Source of the DNA: Chamaecyparis obtusa
Lineage: Eukaryota; Streptophyta; Pinopsida; Cupressales; Cupressaceae
Reading direction: 5' to 3'
NCBI GenBank assembly: GCA_027943335.1
Contig: BSBK01001580.1
Span: 558,001-622,000 of the forward strand
DNA length: 64,000 nucleotides
Position 1 is the first letter of the stretch. Every line of letters begins with the position of its first letter. The notes under the pieces are model-generated. The model was given only the letters and a program-made list of their open reading frames with translations, had not been told where the DNA came from and did not search any database. The position numbers and the translations under genes are program-made. Positions 55,716 through 64,000 of the stretch are shown piece after piece.

Positions 55716-55929
55716 GTGAATCAAACCCTGTATAGATCCATGATTGGAAAGCTACAATATGTTGTCCATAGAAAACTAGATATTTCCCTAGTAGTTGGGA
55801 TTGTTACAAGATTTTTTGTAAATCCTAAAGAGAGTCACATGATGGCAATGAAAAGGATATTGAGATATCTAAAAGGAACAAAGGACTATAGATTGTATTA
55901 CAAGAAGAATGATAAGTTTGAACTGAAAG
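55716..55929 (+). pseudogene. Element G RNase H, first part
   Basis: MNQTLYRSMIGKLQYVVHRK, LDISLVVGIVTRFFVNP and RILRYLKGTKDYRLYYKK lead to FELK at 55918-55929. They form the RT-RNase H connection and are interrupted by the LTR of H at 55930. It continues at 61837. Confidence 0.85.
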
Positions 55930-56592
55930 TGATGCAAGAGAGGATAGGAGGGGATAGAAATGGCACACCCTAACCAAATCCACCTTGCTCAACAACATGC
56001 GGAAGCAACAACACATAATAGTGAGAGAGAGAATACAAGGAACTTTCATATATTATCTTCAAATTGATTCATACATGACGGGTTGTAAGGCCTTCCTAGT
56101 TTTGGCCAGATATTACAATCAAGTATAGAAGTCCTCAAATGTACAAGGATCTGCCAGTAATCTCTAAACTTCCATCTAAACTTACTCCCCAAAACTGCCC
56201 CTAAAACTCTACCCAACAACTACATTTATACAAGAAGCTACCGAACCAAGTCAGCCTTCAAATCCACAATCAATGGAAGGGATGACCAAATCTAGGTCCA
56301 CATGCTTCCCAATAATGGATACCAGCATTAAATCTATGACCCATAATAAATGCACAAGTCAACCTCAACAAAATTCCAAAATAAACAACTCAGAAAACTA
56401 AGGAAACCGAGTGCTAGAACAAGCATCATCGAGCGCCAGGGAAATTATCAAGTTCTAGAGAGATAACTAACCAACTCAGTTAACAAAGGAAACTGAGAAA
56501 CTCGGTCAAAGAAGGAATTGAGCAACACAAAAAACTACAAATATGTTTTTGGTGACACAGGATTGCCAAAGACCCGAGATGCTCCTGCATCA
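55930..56592 (-). repeat. Element H 3' LTR
   Basis: It begins TGATGCAAGAGAGG and ends GCTCCTGCATCA on the plus strand. It has a TAAGGCCTTCC block near 56089 shared with elements B and D, and an ACCGAGTGCTAGAACAAGC-type tail near 56406 that resembles theirs. Confidence 0.92.
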
Positions 56593-56639
56593 ATCACTTG
56601 GGGTTATTTGGAAATGATTCTCTGAATCATTCAGTAGGT

Positions 56640-56782
56640 ATGATCTGAGCTACATCCAAATCAGACTATGAAATCCATGAACTGTCTTCAATCGGTCTAT
56701 TCTTCCACTTTACCAGATATTCCATCTACTGTCTCCCTCTTGTACTTCTACCAATTCATTGTTCCAAAATCTTTTCAACTTC
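56640..56782 (-). pseudogene. Element H chromodomain
   Basis: On the minus strand after the integrase: VEKILEQ, stop, IGRSTRGRQ, stop, MEYLVKWKNRPIEDSSWIS, stop, SDLDVAQIIP. YLVKWK...W is the chromodomain core, which in chromoviruses is thought to guide integration to marked chromatin (established for the group). One aromatic cage position after KWK is not aromatic, as in the divergent group II chromodomains. The stops sit at positions where CAG, CGA, TGG or GAA codons are expected. The coding tail ends a few bases from the 3' LTR. Confidence 0.75.
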
Positions 56783-58108
56783 TTATGTCTGCTTCTTAGG
56801 ATAATCATTATACACTATCATTTCTTCATCTGACACATGATACTCATATAAATCAGAAATGTTGAAAATAGGTGATATATCCATATCATCAGGTAACTCG
56901 ATCTCATATGTGTTTCCACTATCGAATTTCCTCAAAATCTTGCAAGGGCCAAACTTCTTCATTTTCAGCTTCCCATATGTTCCAACAGGAAATTTACCTT
57001 TCTTCAAATGAACCATCACTTCATTGCCAACATCAAAAGTCTTGCGTCTCCTTGATCTATCAGCTCTATCTTTGTATTTTTTATTACTCTTTTCTAGCTT
57101 GATTTTCACATCTTCATGCAATGTCTTCATGTACTCAGCAAATTTTACTCCTTCAACTCTTCTCTTTCTCTCATCATCAATGTCTCTCAAATCATATATA
57201 CCTCTCAGTTGTATGCCATTTACAATCTCAAAAGGTGTTTTTCCAGTACTCCTATTCACTGAATTATTGTATGTAAACTCTGCTTGTGCCAACACAGAAT
57301 CCCAATTACTTGGTGTGTCTCCAACTAAACATCTCAAATTATTTCCCAAACTTCTATTCACAACTTCTATCTATCCATCGATTTGTGGATGAAATGTAGA
57401 ATTATATTTCAACTCGGTACCAAACTTCTTCCAAAGAGTCTTCCAAAAGTATCCAACAAATTTATTGTCTTGGTCAAAGATAATACTCCTCGGTAATCCA
57501 TGCAATCTAAAAATTCCCTTAAAGAAATTATCTACTACATGTATTGCATCTAATGTCTTTCTACAAGGTATAAAATGTGCCATCTTATAAAATCTATCCA
57601 CAACAAAATATATAGAATCATTACCTCTTACTATCTTTGGTAAGTAGAAAAAAAAATCCATACTGATGTCAATCCAAGGTTTCTCAAGTACAAAAATTGG
57701 TGTATACAATCTAGTATTCTGCCTTACTCCTTTTGCAACTTGACAAATTCCACAACTTTTTACAAATTTATGAACATCTTTATACAACTGTGGCCAAAAG
57801 TATTTCTCTTTAAGAAAATTCAATGTCTTATCAATACCAAAATGTCCATCCAAACCAGTACTGTGTTTCTCCTTTATCAAATTAGTTCTCATTTTTCCTC
57901 TCAGTATACACAACTGAATACCTTTAAACAACATACCTTCTTCAATAAAATATTCTTCCCATTTTGTACTCGATTGATCTTGAATGTGTGCTCTACACTT
58001 TCTCCACGGCTCAGAAAAATTAGGATCAGTCTCATACAAATCTCTCATCTCATCAAAACCAAGAACTTCTATTTTCATCTTGGTCATCAAAGATCTTCTT
58101 CTACTCAA
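56783..58108 (-). pseudogene. Element H integrase
   Basis: Zinc-binding part: GLDGHFGIDKTLNFLKEKYF, then KFVKSCGICQVAKG (HHCC intact). Core: PWIDISMDFFFYLPKIV (first Asp), RSIIFDQDNKFVGYFWKTLW (second Asp), then HPQIDG, a stop and IEVVNRSL (the catalytic Glu retained). The stop at about 57373 is a TAG where the family has CAG. The C-terminal part has PFEIVNGIQLRGIYDL, KSNKKYKDRADRSRRRKTFD, VMVHLKKGKFPVGTYGKLK and FNISDLYEYH. Only the one stop interrupts nearly 440 codons. Confidence 0.9.
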
Positions 58109-58119
58109 TGCATCAGCAA

Positions 58120-58579
58120 CTCAATTAGTGACTCCACTCTTATTCTTTATCACAAATGTATAACTCTACAAATACTCAACCCATTTCATGTCTCTAATTC
58201 AACTTATTTTGACTACCCAAGTATTGTAAATCCTTATGATCAGTATACAACACAAATTCACTCAGCATCAAATAATGTCTCCATTTCTTCAGTGCTTGAA
58301 CAATAGCATAGAATTCTTGATCATACATAGAATATTTTCTTCTTGCATAATTTAACTTTTCACTAAAGAAAGAAACAGGTTTACCTTCTTGACTCAACAC
58401 AGCTCCAATTGCACTTCCACTTGCATCACATTCCACTTGAAATACCTTATTAAAATCGGGCAATTTAGCAACCTTCTACTTCAATATCTCAAAACTTTTA
58501 TCAGCTCCATGTGTCCACTTGAATTCTCTTTTGTCTCAGTCATAGCATTACAAATTGAACTGAAATTTCTTATGAACTT
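58120..58579 (-). pseudogene. Element H RNase H
   Basis: [20 protein letters not shown] (first Asp), [40 protein letters not shown] (Glu) and [20 protein letters not shown] (Asp), then stops and NVADALSRR-like VADALSRRRS (last Asp) near 58115. All catalytic positions are present. Frame changes near 58520 and stops at about 58193 and 58121 separate it from RT and integrase. Confidence 0.88.
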
Positions 58580-59235
58580 TCAGTAAAAACTTTCCAAACC
58601 ATGAAATGATCTTACCTCACTAGCATTCAAAGGTGTAGGCCAATTTAAAATAGCTTCAACCTTTTTAGGATCCATCTTCAAACCATCAGTTGAAATCACA
58701 AATCCCAAATACACAATCTCTTCTTTCATGAATGAACACTTCTTTAGATTTATCAACAACTTTTCTTCTTTCAATCTCTGCAAACCTTGTCTAACAAACA
58801 AATATTCTTCTCTGGTCTTACTGAATATCAGAATATCATCAAGATATATAATCACAAACTTACCCAAAAAATTGTTTAAGACTTCATTCATCAACCTCAT
58901 AAAAGTACTTGGTGCATTAGTTAAACCAAAAGGCATAACCAACCATTCATACAAACCTTCTTTTGTCTTGAAAGTAGTTTTCCATTCATGGCCTTCTTTG
59001 ATTCTGATCTGATGATACCCACTTTTCAAATCAATTTTGGTAAAATACTTTGCTCCAATTAGACTATCCATTATATCATCCATTCTCGGTATAGGAAACC
59101 TATACTTCACTATTATCTTATTGATTGCTCTGGAATCGGTACACATTATTCATTCTTCTTAGGTGCCAATACAATGGGTACTACATAAGGACTAAAACTT
59201 TCTCTGATCAAACCTTTCTCCAAAAACTCATAAAT
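58580..59235 (-). pseudogene. Element H reverse transcriptase
   Basis: [40 protein letters not shown] (first catalytic Asp), [20 protein letters not shown] and [20 protein letters not shown] (YLDD) are all intact in one frame of 188 codons. [20 protein letters not shown] is the connection to RNase H. Upstream, [17 protein letters not shown] at 59200-59155 is in the frame of the protease region. A small deletion near 59150, in the usual DGxWRMCxD segment, shifts the frame. Confidence 0.92.
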
Positions 59236-60030
59236 CTATCGGTTCAGTTCCTGAATCTTGGTAGGTGTCAACCGATGAGGTGCCTTATTCGGTAAACTAG
59301 CTCCAGGGATAAGATCCATGCAATGATCAATGCATCTCTTTGATAGAAAACCATTAGGTACATTATCAGAAATGATATCATTATACTCAGTGAGTAACTT
59401 AACAATCTCCTTGGGAACATTATCCTTTGTTTTCTTACTCGGTTTGTTAGGAATCACAACAAAACATACATCATTCTTCTTCAAATCCTTAACAAAATTT
59501 CTTCTTTCCATCAAGCAAACTTTCACAAATGTGCAAACATTACTAATAGGTTCTTCAATCAAAGGTAACAAAATTTGTCTTCTCCCATTAGCCCAAATAG
59601 TGTACTTATGCAATCTCTCATCATATATAGCATGTCTATCATATTGCCAAGGTCTACCCAACAAAATATGACAGCAATCCATAGGCATGATATCACATAA
59701 CACCTTATCATAGTACTTTCCAATTTTCAAATTCATATAACATTGTTCACTTACCAAGAGTGTATGCTCATCCTTGATCCATGAAATCTGACAGGGCTTC
59801 AGATGTTCCAACCTTTTCAACTATAACTTTGTGACCATCTCCTCAGATGCCAGATTCTCCAAGCTACCACTGTCAATGATTACCTTCCAAAATTTGTTAG
59901 AAACTCTACATCTAGTCTTGAACAAACTTTTCCTTACCAGAACTTCCTTTTTACCTTCATTCCACAGTGCTCTCCTTACCATCAAGTTATTTTCTTTCTC
60001 GGGTTCATTCGGTGACTCTTCTTGCACCAA
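59236..60030 (-). pseudogene. Element H protease and linker
   Basis: RVSNKFWKVIIDSGSLENLA carries the DSG at about 59880, then a stop at 59822 and LKRLEHLKPCQISWIKDEHT. CHILLGRPWQYDRHAIYDER is the C-terminal protease loop (the LLGRPW word is typical). The linker to RT follows with VCLMERRNFVKDLKKND, IIHCMDLIPG-like words and LPNKAPHRLTPTKIQELNR. The same fold and order appear in B and D. Confidence 0.85.
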
Positions 60031-60054
60031 AGCATTTCTAATGCTACTAGTCTT

Positions 60055-60995
60055 CTTACTAGCATGTGTACACTCAAATGATATATGTCCTTCTTCTCCA
60101 CATTTGTAACAAGTTCCTCAGAGACCACCTCTGTTATAACCACCTCAGTAGTTACTGCCTCTACCTCTAGATGAACTTTCACCTTTCCACTCGGTCTTGC
60201 CTTTATCCAGATTTATCTTTTCAGGTTTAGATCTATTGTTTTCACCATGGGATCTACCTCTTCCTCTAGGAAATCTACCACCTCTACCTCTTTGTCTTTT
60301 CTCATGTCTCTTATTCAATTTCTCCTCAACCTTCAATGCAAATTGCTAAGCCTCTTCAATGTTCTCTAATTTGACCAAACTGATTTCTTCTTGGATGGAA
60401 ACTCTCAAAGCATTCAGGTATCTAGAAATTATTTCCACATCATCTTCATCATGTCCAGATCTGATATCTAATCTATAGAATTCCTCAGTATATTCTTTAC
60501 TGAGCTATCTTTTTGCCTCAAACTTTGCATTCGCCTAACTAGGTTAATCTGATAATTACAAGGTAAAAAGTTTCCTTTCAACTTATTCACCATTTTACCC
60601 CATACCTTGATTTTGTCTTTTCCTTTCCTCTTTTTGTCCAGCTATAGATGTTCCCACCACAAGGATGTATGACTTTTCAACTTTGTGCTTGCAATTTTCA
60701 CCTTCTTTTCCTCAGGTACATTTTCATACTCAAAATACTTTTCCATCTCTATGATCCAATCCACCAATTCATCAGAATCCAATTTTCCACCATACTCAAG
60801 AGGATTAAAGTGTGGTGTAGACTTCAGACTTGTCAAATCCTTCAAGAATCTTTCCTCACCCTAATCCATCATAGGTGCAGGTTCTACATCACCTTGTTCT
60901 ACCTCAATTTCATCATCACTAACATCTTCAAGATGTCTACCTCTTCTCTGAGCTATTTCAACAGCTCCAAGTCTAGCAGAAAGTTGTCTCAACAT
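60055..60995 (-). pseudogene. Element H gag with zinc knuckle
   Basis: The likely ATG at 60995 gives MLRQLSARLGAVEIAQRRG, then an acidic stretch, a stop near 60862, and STPHFNPLEYGGKLDSDELV, DWIIEMEKYFEYENVPEEKK and KIASTKLKSHTSLWWEHL, the gag capsid core. The RG-rich part (RQRGRGGRFPRGRGRSHGEN) at about 60300-60240 leads to an intact CCHC knuckle, CYKCGEEGHISFEC, at about 60066-60113. Frame changes near 60640, 60500 and 60340 and stops break it. It is the only one of the zinc knuckles in B, C, D, G and H with all four ligands. Confidence 0.85.
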
Positions 60996-61160
60996 GTCTT
61001 CCAATCATAGATCTAGATCTCACCTCCCACAAACCATCTTGAAAACCCTCTGCAATTGTAGGTCAGATCACAATCTTCCACCCTATAAAAATTCAACTAG
61101 GGCTTCACAAGAAAGAACCTTCAAACCTAGATTTGCAAACCTAGATCCAGATCTCACCTT

Positions 61161-61172
61161 GCTCTGATACCA
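61161..61172 (-). promoter_or_regulatory. Primer-binding site of element H (iMet tRNA)
   Basis: TGGTATCAGAGC on the minus strand, two bases inside the 5' LTR. Same sequence and spacing as in element D. Confidence 0.92.
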
Positions 61173-61174
61173 CT

Positions 61175-61836
61175 TGATGGAAGAGAGGATAGGAGGGGCC
61201 AGAAATGGCATACCCTAACTAGATCCACCTTGCTCAACAACACGTGAAAGCAAAAACACACAACAGTGATAGAGAGAATGTAGGAAACTTTCAAATATTA
61301 TCTTCAAATTGATTCATACATGTCAGGATGTAAGGCCTTCCTGGTTTCGGCCAGATATTACAATCAAGTATAGAATTCCTCAAACATGTGAGGATCTTCC
61401 AACAATCTCTAAAGTTCCATCTAAACTTACTCCCCAAAACTGCCCCTAAAACTCTACCCAACAACTACATTTATACAAGAAGCTACCAAGCCAATTTAGC
61501 CTTCAAATCCACAATCAATAGAAGGGATGACCAGATTAGGTCCACATGCTTCCCAATAATGGATATTAGCATTATATATGTGACCCATAATAAATGCACA
61601 AGTCGGCCTCAATAGAATTCTAAAATAAACAACTTGGAAAACAAAGGAAACCAAGCACCAGAATAAGCATTGTCGAGCGTCAGGGAAATTACTGAGTGCC
61701 AGAGAGATAACCAACCAAATCAGTCAACAAAGGAAACTGAGCAACTTGGTCAAAGAAGGAACCGAGCAACACAGAAAATTACAAATATGTTTTTGGTGAC
61801 ACAAGATTGCCAAGGACCTAAGATGCTCCTGCATCA
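61175..61836 (-). repeat. Element H 5' LTR
   Basis: It begins TGATGGAAGAGAGG and ends GCTCCTGCATCA. TGATGG here versus TGATGC in the partner LTR is one of many point differences. It has the same length to within one base. Confidence 0.92.
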
Positions 61837-62314
61837 TAAATTATACACTGATGCAGATTGGGCTGGAAATGTTGATGATAGAAAGAGTACAAGTGGTGGC
61901 ACATTCTTTATAGGAAAGAGATTAGTCTCTTGGATAAGGAAGAAGTAGAATTGCATTTCTCAATCTACAACAGAAGTTAAGTATGTAGCAGCAGTAGTGA
62001 ATTGTTCAATTTTAGTGTGGATCAAGAAATTGTTAAAAGGTATGAAGGAGGAAATCATTGAGCTAGTTGTTATTTTCTATGATAACACAAGTGATATTAA
62101 CATATCAAAGAATCATGTTATGCACACTAAGACTAAGCATATTTCTATCAAGTATCATTACTTGAGAGAGTTAGTTAAAGACAAAGAAGTGAGATTGGAA
62201 TATGTGAATAGAAAGGAACAATTAGAAGATATATTTAGAAAAACATTACCTAAAGATTCTCATGAATACCTTAGAGGTAAATTAGGGGTGATTCCCCTAA
62301 CTGAGGCTACCTAG
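61837..62314 (+). pseudogene. Element G RNase H, second part
   Basis: LYTDADWAGNVDDRKSTSGG (catalytic Asp), TFFIGKRLVSWIRKK, a stop near 61948, then CISQSTTEVKYVAAVV (the Glu of STTEAEY is retained as TEVKY with its neighbour changed), IFYDNTSDINISKNHVMH and TKHISIKYHYLRELVKDKEV. It ends GKLGVIPLTEAT at the stop at 62312-62314, the natural pol C-terminus. Confidence 0.88.
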
Positions 62315-62799
62315 AAACATATAGGAGAACTGCATCAAATGTGCTAATCAGATTATTTGAAAAATTAATGTAGAAGAGGTTACACTTTAGGAGTTTCCTA
62401 GAGTTGTGAGAAGTAAAGAAAAGATGTTAATCATTCATTAAAAAGATGATAGAGGGAGTATACAACATAAAGAACTGACATGAAGACATCTACATGTTAA
62501 AGATGTAAGTGATAGATACAAGTTTTTTTGGCATTATTGTCAAAGAGGGAGAGATTCAATGAACCAAAGATATACAACATTAAGGGAGAGATTCAGAAAA
62601 GATTCAGAGGGAGAGATTCGGTGAACAAGAAAAGCTAAATTTATCCAAGAGGGAGCTAGTATTTGGATGTGTTGGTTGTGAATCAGAATGAAGCTAAGGA
62701 TATTAATAAAGATCTGATATATAAAGATTTTGGATTGTATGGTGAATCATGTGGTATTGATGTTCATGTGGTATTTCCATCAATGCCAAAGAGGGATAT
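62315..62799 (+). other. Element G 3' untranslated internal region with PPT
   Basis: Noncoding. Words containing GAGGGAGAGATTC are repeated at about 62545, 62583 and 62608. The stretch ends with the polypurine tract AAAGAGGGATA (62788-62798) next to the LTR start. AGAGGGAGA repeats before the LTR are common in copia elements of this kind. Confidence 0.7.
62788..62798 (+). promoter_or_regulatory. Polypurine tract of element G
   Basis: AAAGAGGGATA immediately before TGTTGGAAAC at 62800 is the expected primer site for plus-strand synthesis. Confidence 0.75.
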
Positions 62800-64000
62800 T
62801 GTTGGAAACAACAATTGAAATAATTGTTATATTTCCATTGATGTCAAACCTTAACTGGTAAGATAGTTGCTATCTAGGAGAGTACCATATCTTTTGATTG
62901 ATGAAGGGGATTTTAAAATCGGAGATAACAAGAGGACCTAAGGAAAGGTTGAGTTATGTGATACTTCAATGGGTACTTGATTAGTTGGCACATTGGCAAG
63001 GTAATGTGTTGTTTATCTAGTGAAAAAGAAAGACTGGAAACATAGGCTTAACCCAAAAAAAGTGAAGAAATCTAGTTTAAGCCGAGTGATGTTAGTGTCG
63101 ACCAAGCACTAGTATATGTCAAGTAAATCCAGTGTCGACCGAACATCAGTAATTGTCAAGCGACAGATAATTACCAAGAAAAGATAGTGTTTTTCGAGAA
63201 GGAAAGTGTTAGCGATGACTAAGATATCCAGTAATGACTGAGGAGATGAACACATTATTGACCGAGTGTAGTAATTTTTATTTTGAGAAAGAATTGAGAA
63301 TCCCAGCTGACATAGTTGAATTCTTGGGATATGTAAAATGTGTTGACATTATTAATGAATGGTATGAAGCATTTAATGCACCATGTAAATCATTTTCTTA
63401 TGATTTCAAAGATAATTTTGAATATGTATCTAGAAGGAAAGGAAGGAGAACATTATGATGGAAAGATTAGATGAATCTGACCTAAACCTAAGGTCTATGG
63501 AAGAGATTAAGCGGTAAAAGATTAATCTACCCGATCAAGGAGGTATAAGGTGTTGGCATGTGATGTTTTGGAGTGCTGGAAATCATCTAAGGGTTGTCAT
63601 TCATGGAAAAACTTATGATAGTGTGATCGCATGTTGTGGAGATTGCCATTGGATTCACAGTCATGAAAATGACTAAGTCCAGAATCAGGAAAACAGGGTA
63701 CAGTGCCATAGTTTTGGATAGTGATGAAGAAATACAAGGTATTATGGCTTGTGAAGTTAACTAGAGGTATTTTGGGATATTTACATGCTTCAATTAAGAT
63801 CGCATGAGTTTTGGATAGCTGGTGTGTGAGATACAGTGTTCAGAAAGTATGTGAAGATAGTAAAACTGTATATCAGGGTACATGAACAGCTGTGAAGATT
63901 AAGGAAAGCATAATGGATATGGTAACATGATAAGACAAGAAAATAAAGTATAGTGCTGACTCTTTGGTGATATAAGAGTGTTGATTCCATATATATCATT
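62800..64000 (+). repeat. Element G 3' LTR, runs off the window
   Basis: It starts TGTTGGAAACAACAATTG after the polypurine tract. No CTAACA-type end is seen before 64000, so it is at least 1.2 kb. The block GATCAAGGAGGTATAAGGTGT near 63533 recalls the TRYAAGGTGTT words of some long plant copia LTRs. The 74-codon open frame at 63234-63458 has no domain I know and lies within the LTR. Confidence 0.75.

Larger units (their letters stand above)
55930..61836 (-). mobile_element. Chromovirus H (Ty3/gypsy with chromodomain), both LTRs
   Basis: LTRs at 55930-56592 (3') and 61175-61836 (5'), PBS at 61161-61172. The minus-strand order is gag, zinc knuckle, protease, RT, RNase H, integrase, chromodomain; 5.9 kb. 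The terminal TGATGCA and TGCATCA form an inverted repeat. Flanks read GAAAG and TAAAT; with the split RNase H codons of element G the original site was probably GAAAT, so each copy has one change. In the first 200 bases the LTRs differ at roughly one position in eight by eye, so the insertion is old. It is the most complete element here. Confidence 0.92.
52620..64000 (+). mobile_element. Ty1/copia element G, split by H; runs off the window
   Basis: Internal parts lie at 52620-55929 and 61837-62799 in plus orientation, and the 3' LTR begins at 62800. The order is gag, protease, integrase, RT, RNase H. RNase H is split exactly by chromovirus H: the frame reads FELK just before 55930 and KLYTDADWAGNVDDRKS just after 61836. 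The 5' LTR, PBS and gag N-terminus are missing. The long 3' internal stretch after RNase H and the LTR of over 1.2 kb are compatible with a Sirevirus-like copia, which I hold weakly. Confidence 0.85.

Noticed and set aside
56593..56612. Polypurine tract of chromovirus H
   Set aside because: The minus-strand sequence before the 3' LTR (AACCCCAAGTGAT) is not purine-rich, so I did not call a PPT for H.
56872..60109. Plus-strand frames across chromovirus H as genes
   Set aside because: Antisense shadows of pol and gag; the minus strand carries all domain motifs.
33141..61172. Initiator tRNA genes at the TGGTATCAGAG sites
   Set aside because: Only 12 bases complementary to the tRNA 3' end are present next to LTRs; no tRNA body.
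63234..63458. 74-codon open frame as a small gene
   Set aside because: It lies inside the 3' LTR of element G, has no known domain and no clear start context.

Overview
The window is plant nuclear DNA. It is AT-rich and built almost entirely from old, nested transposable elements. The evidence is LTR retrotransposons of both plant superfamilies, primer-binding sites complementary to plant initiator-Met tRNA (TGGTATCAGAG), a plant L1-type LINE with a C-terminal RNase H, a TNP2-type (CACTA) transposase broken by short GT-AG introns, a plant mobile domain gene remnant and a GRF zinc-finger remnant. The depth of nesting, the age of the copies and the absence of any intact host gene suggest a very large seed-plant genome; a conifer or other gymnosperm is my guess. 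No open reading frame looks like a working gene, and every recognised gene carries stops, frameshifts or truncation.

Layout. 1-4266: noncoding repeat-like DNA with a copia-type LTR remnant ending at 3537. 4267-6190: a decayed plant mobile domain gene that keeps a TATA box and an intron filled with a GGTCAA/TTGACC minisatellite. 7311-8998: about 2.5 tandem copies of a 660-bp unit with an internal palindrome; inverted and rearranged copies lie at 17025-18990. Between these arrays are a CACTA-type transposase gene (10338-14409, minus), several strong hairpins (the largest at 15848-16082) and a GRF zinc-finger gene fragment (16444-16890, minus). 19003-20553: duplicated noncoding repeats with hairpins.

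From 20.7 kb on, retroelements are stacked. Ty3/gypsy element A (20740-25811, plus) has two RNase H domains. Its integrase is cut at 25812 by gypsy-like element B (minus), which has only gag and protease. B is cut at 28498 by Ty1/copia element C (28498-33581, minus), which is followed by a partial second unit of itself. 33701-36251 is AT-rich and noncoding. A LINE (36267-41108, plus) flanked by a 15-bp target-site duplication carries an unexpected second ORF after its reverse transcriptase. It abuts chromovirus fragment E (41124-42901, minus), which is cut by copia element F (LTR 42902-43369). F is cut by element D (45452-49022, minus), a second copy of the gag-protease-only family. 49023-52620 is mostly noncoding. 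Copia element G (from about 52620, plus) is split by chromovirus H (55930-61836, minus, both LTRs and a chromodomain), and resumes until its 3' LTR at 62800, which runs to the window edge.

How the parts relate: B and D have LTRs and PBS but no reverse transcriptase or integrase. They share an LTR block and a gag-protease arrangement with H, so an H-like element is the natural candidate for having supplied their mobilising enzymes.
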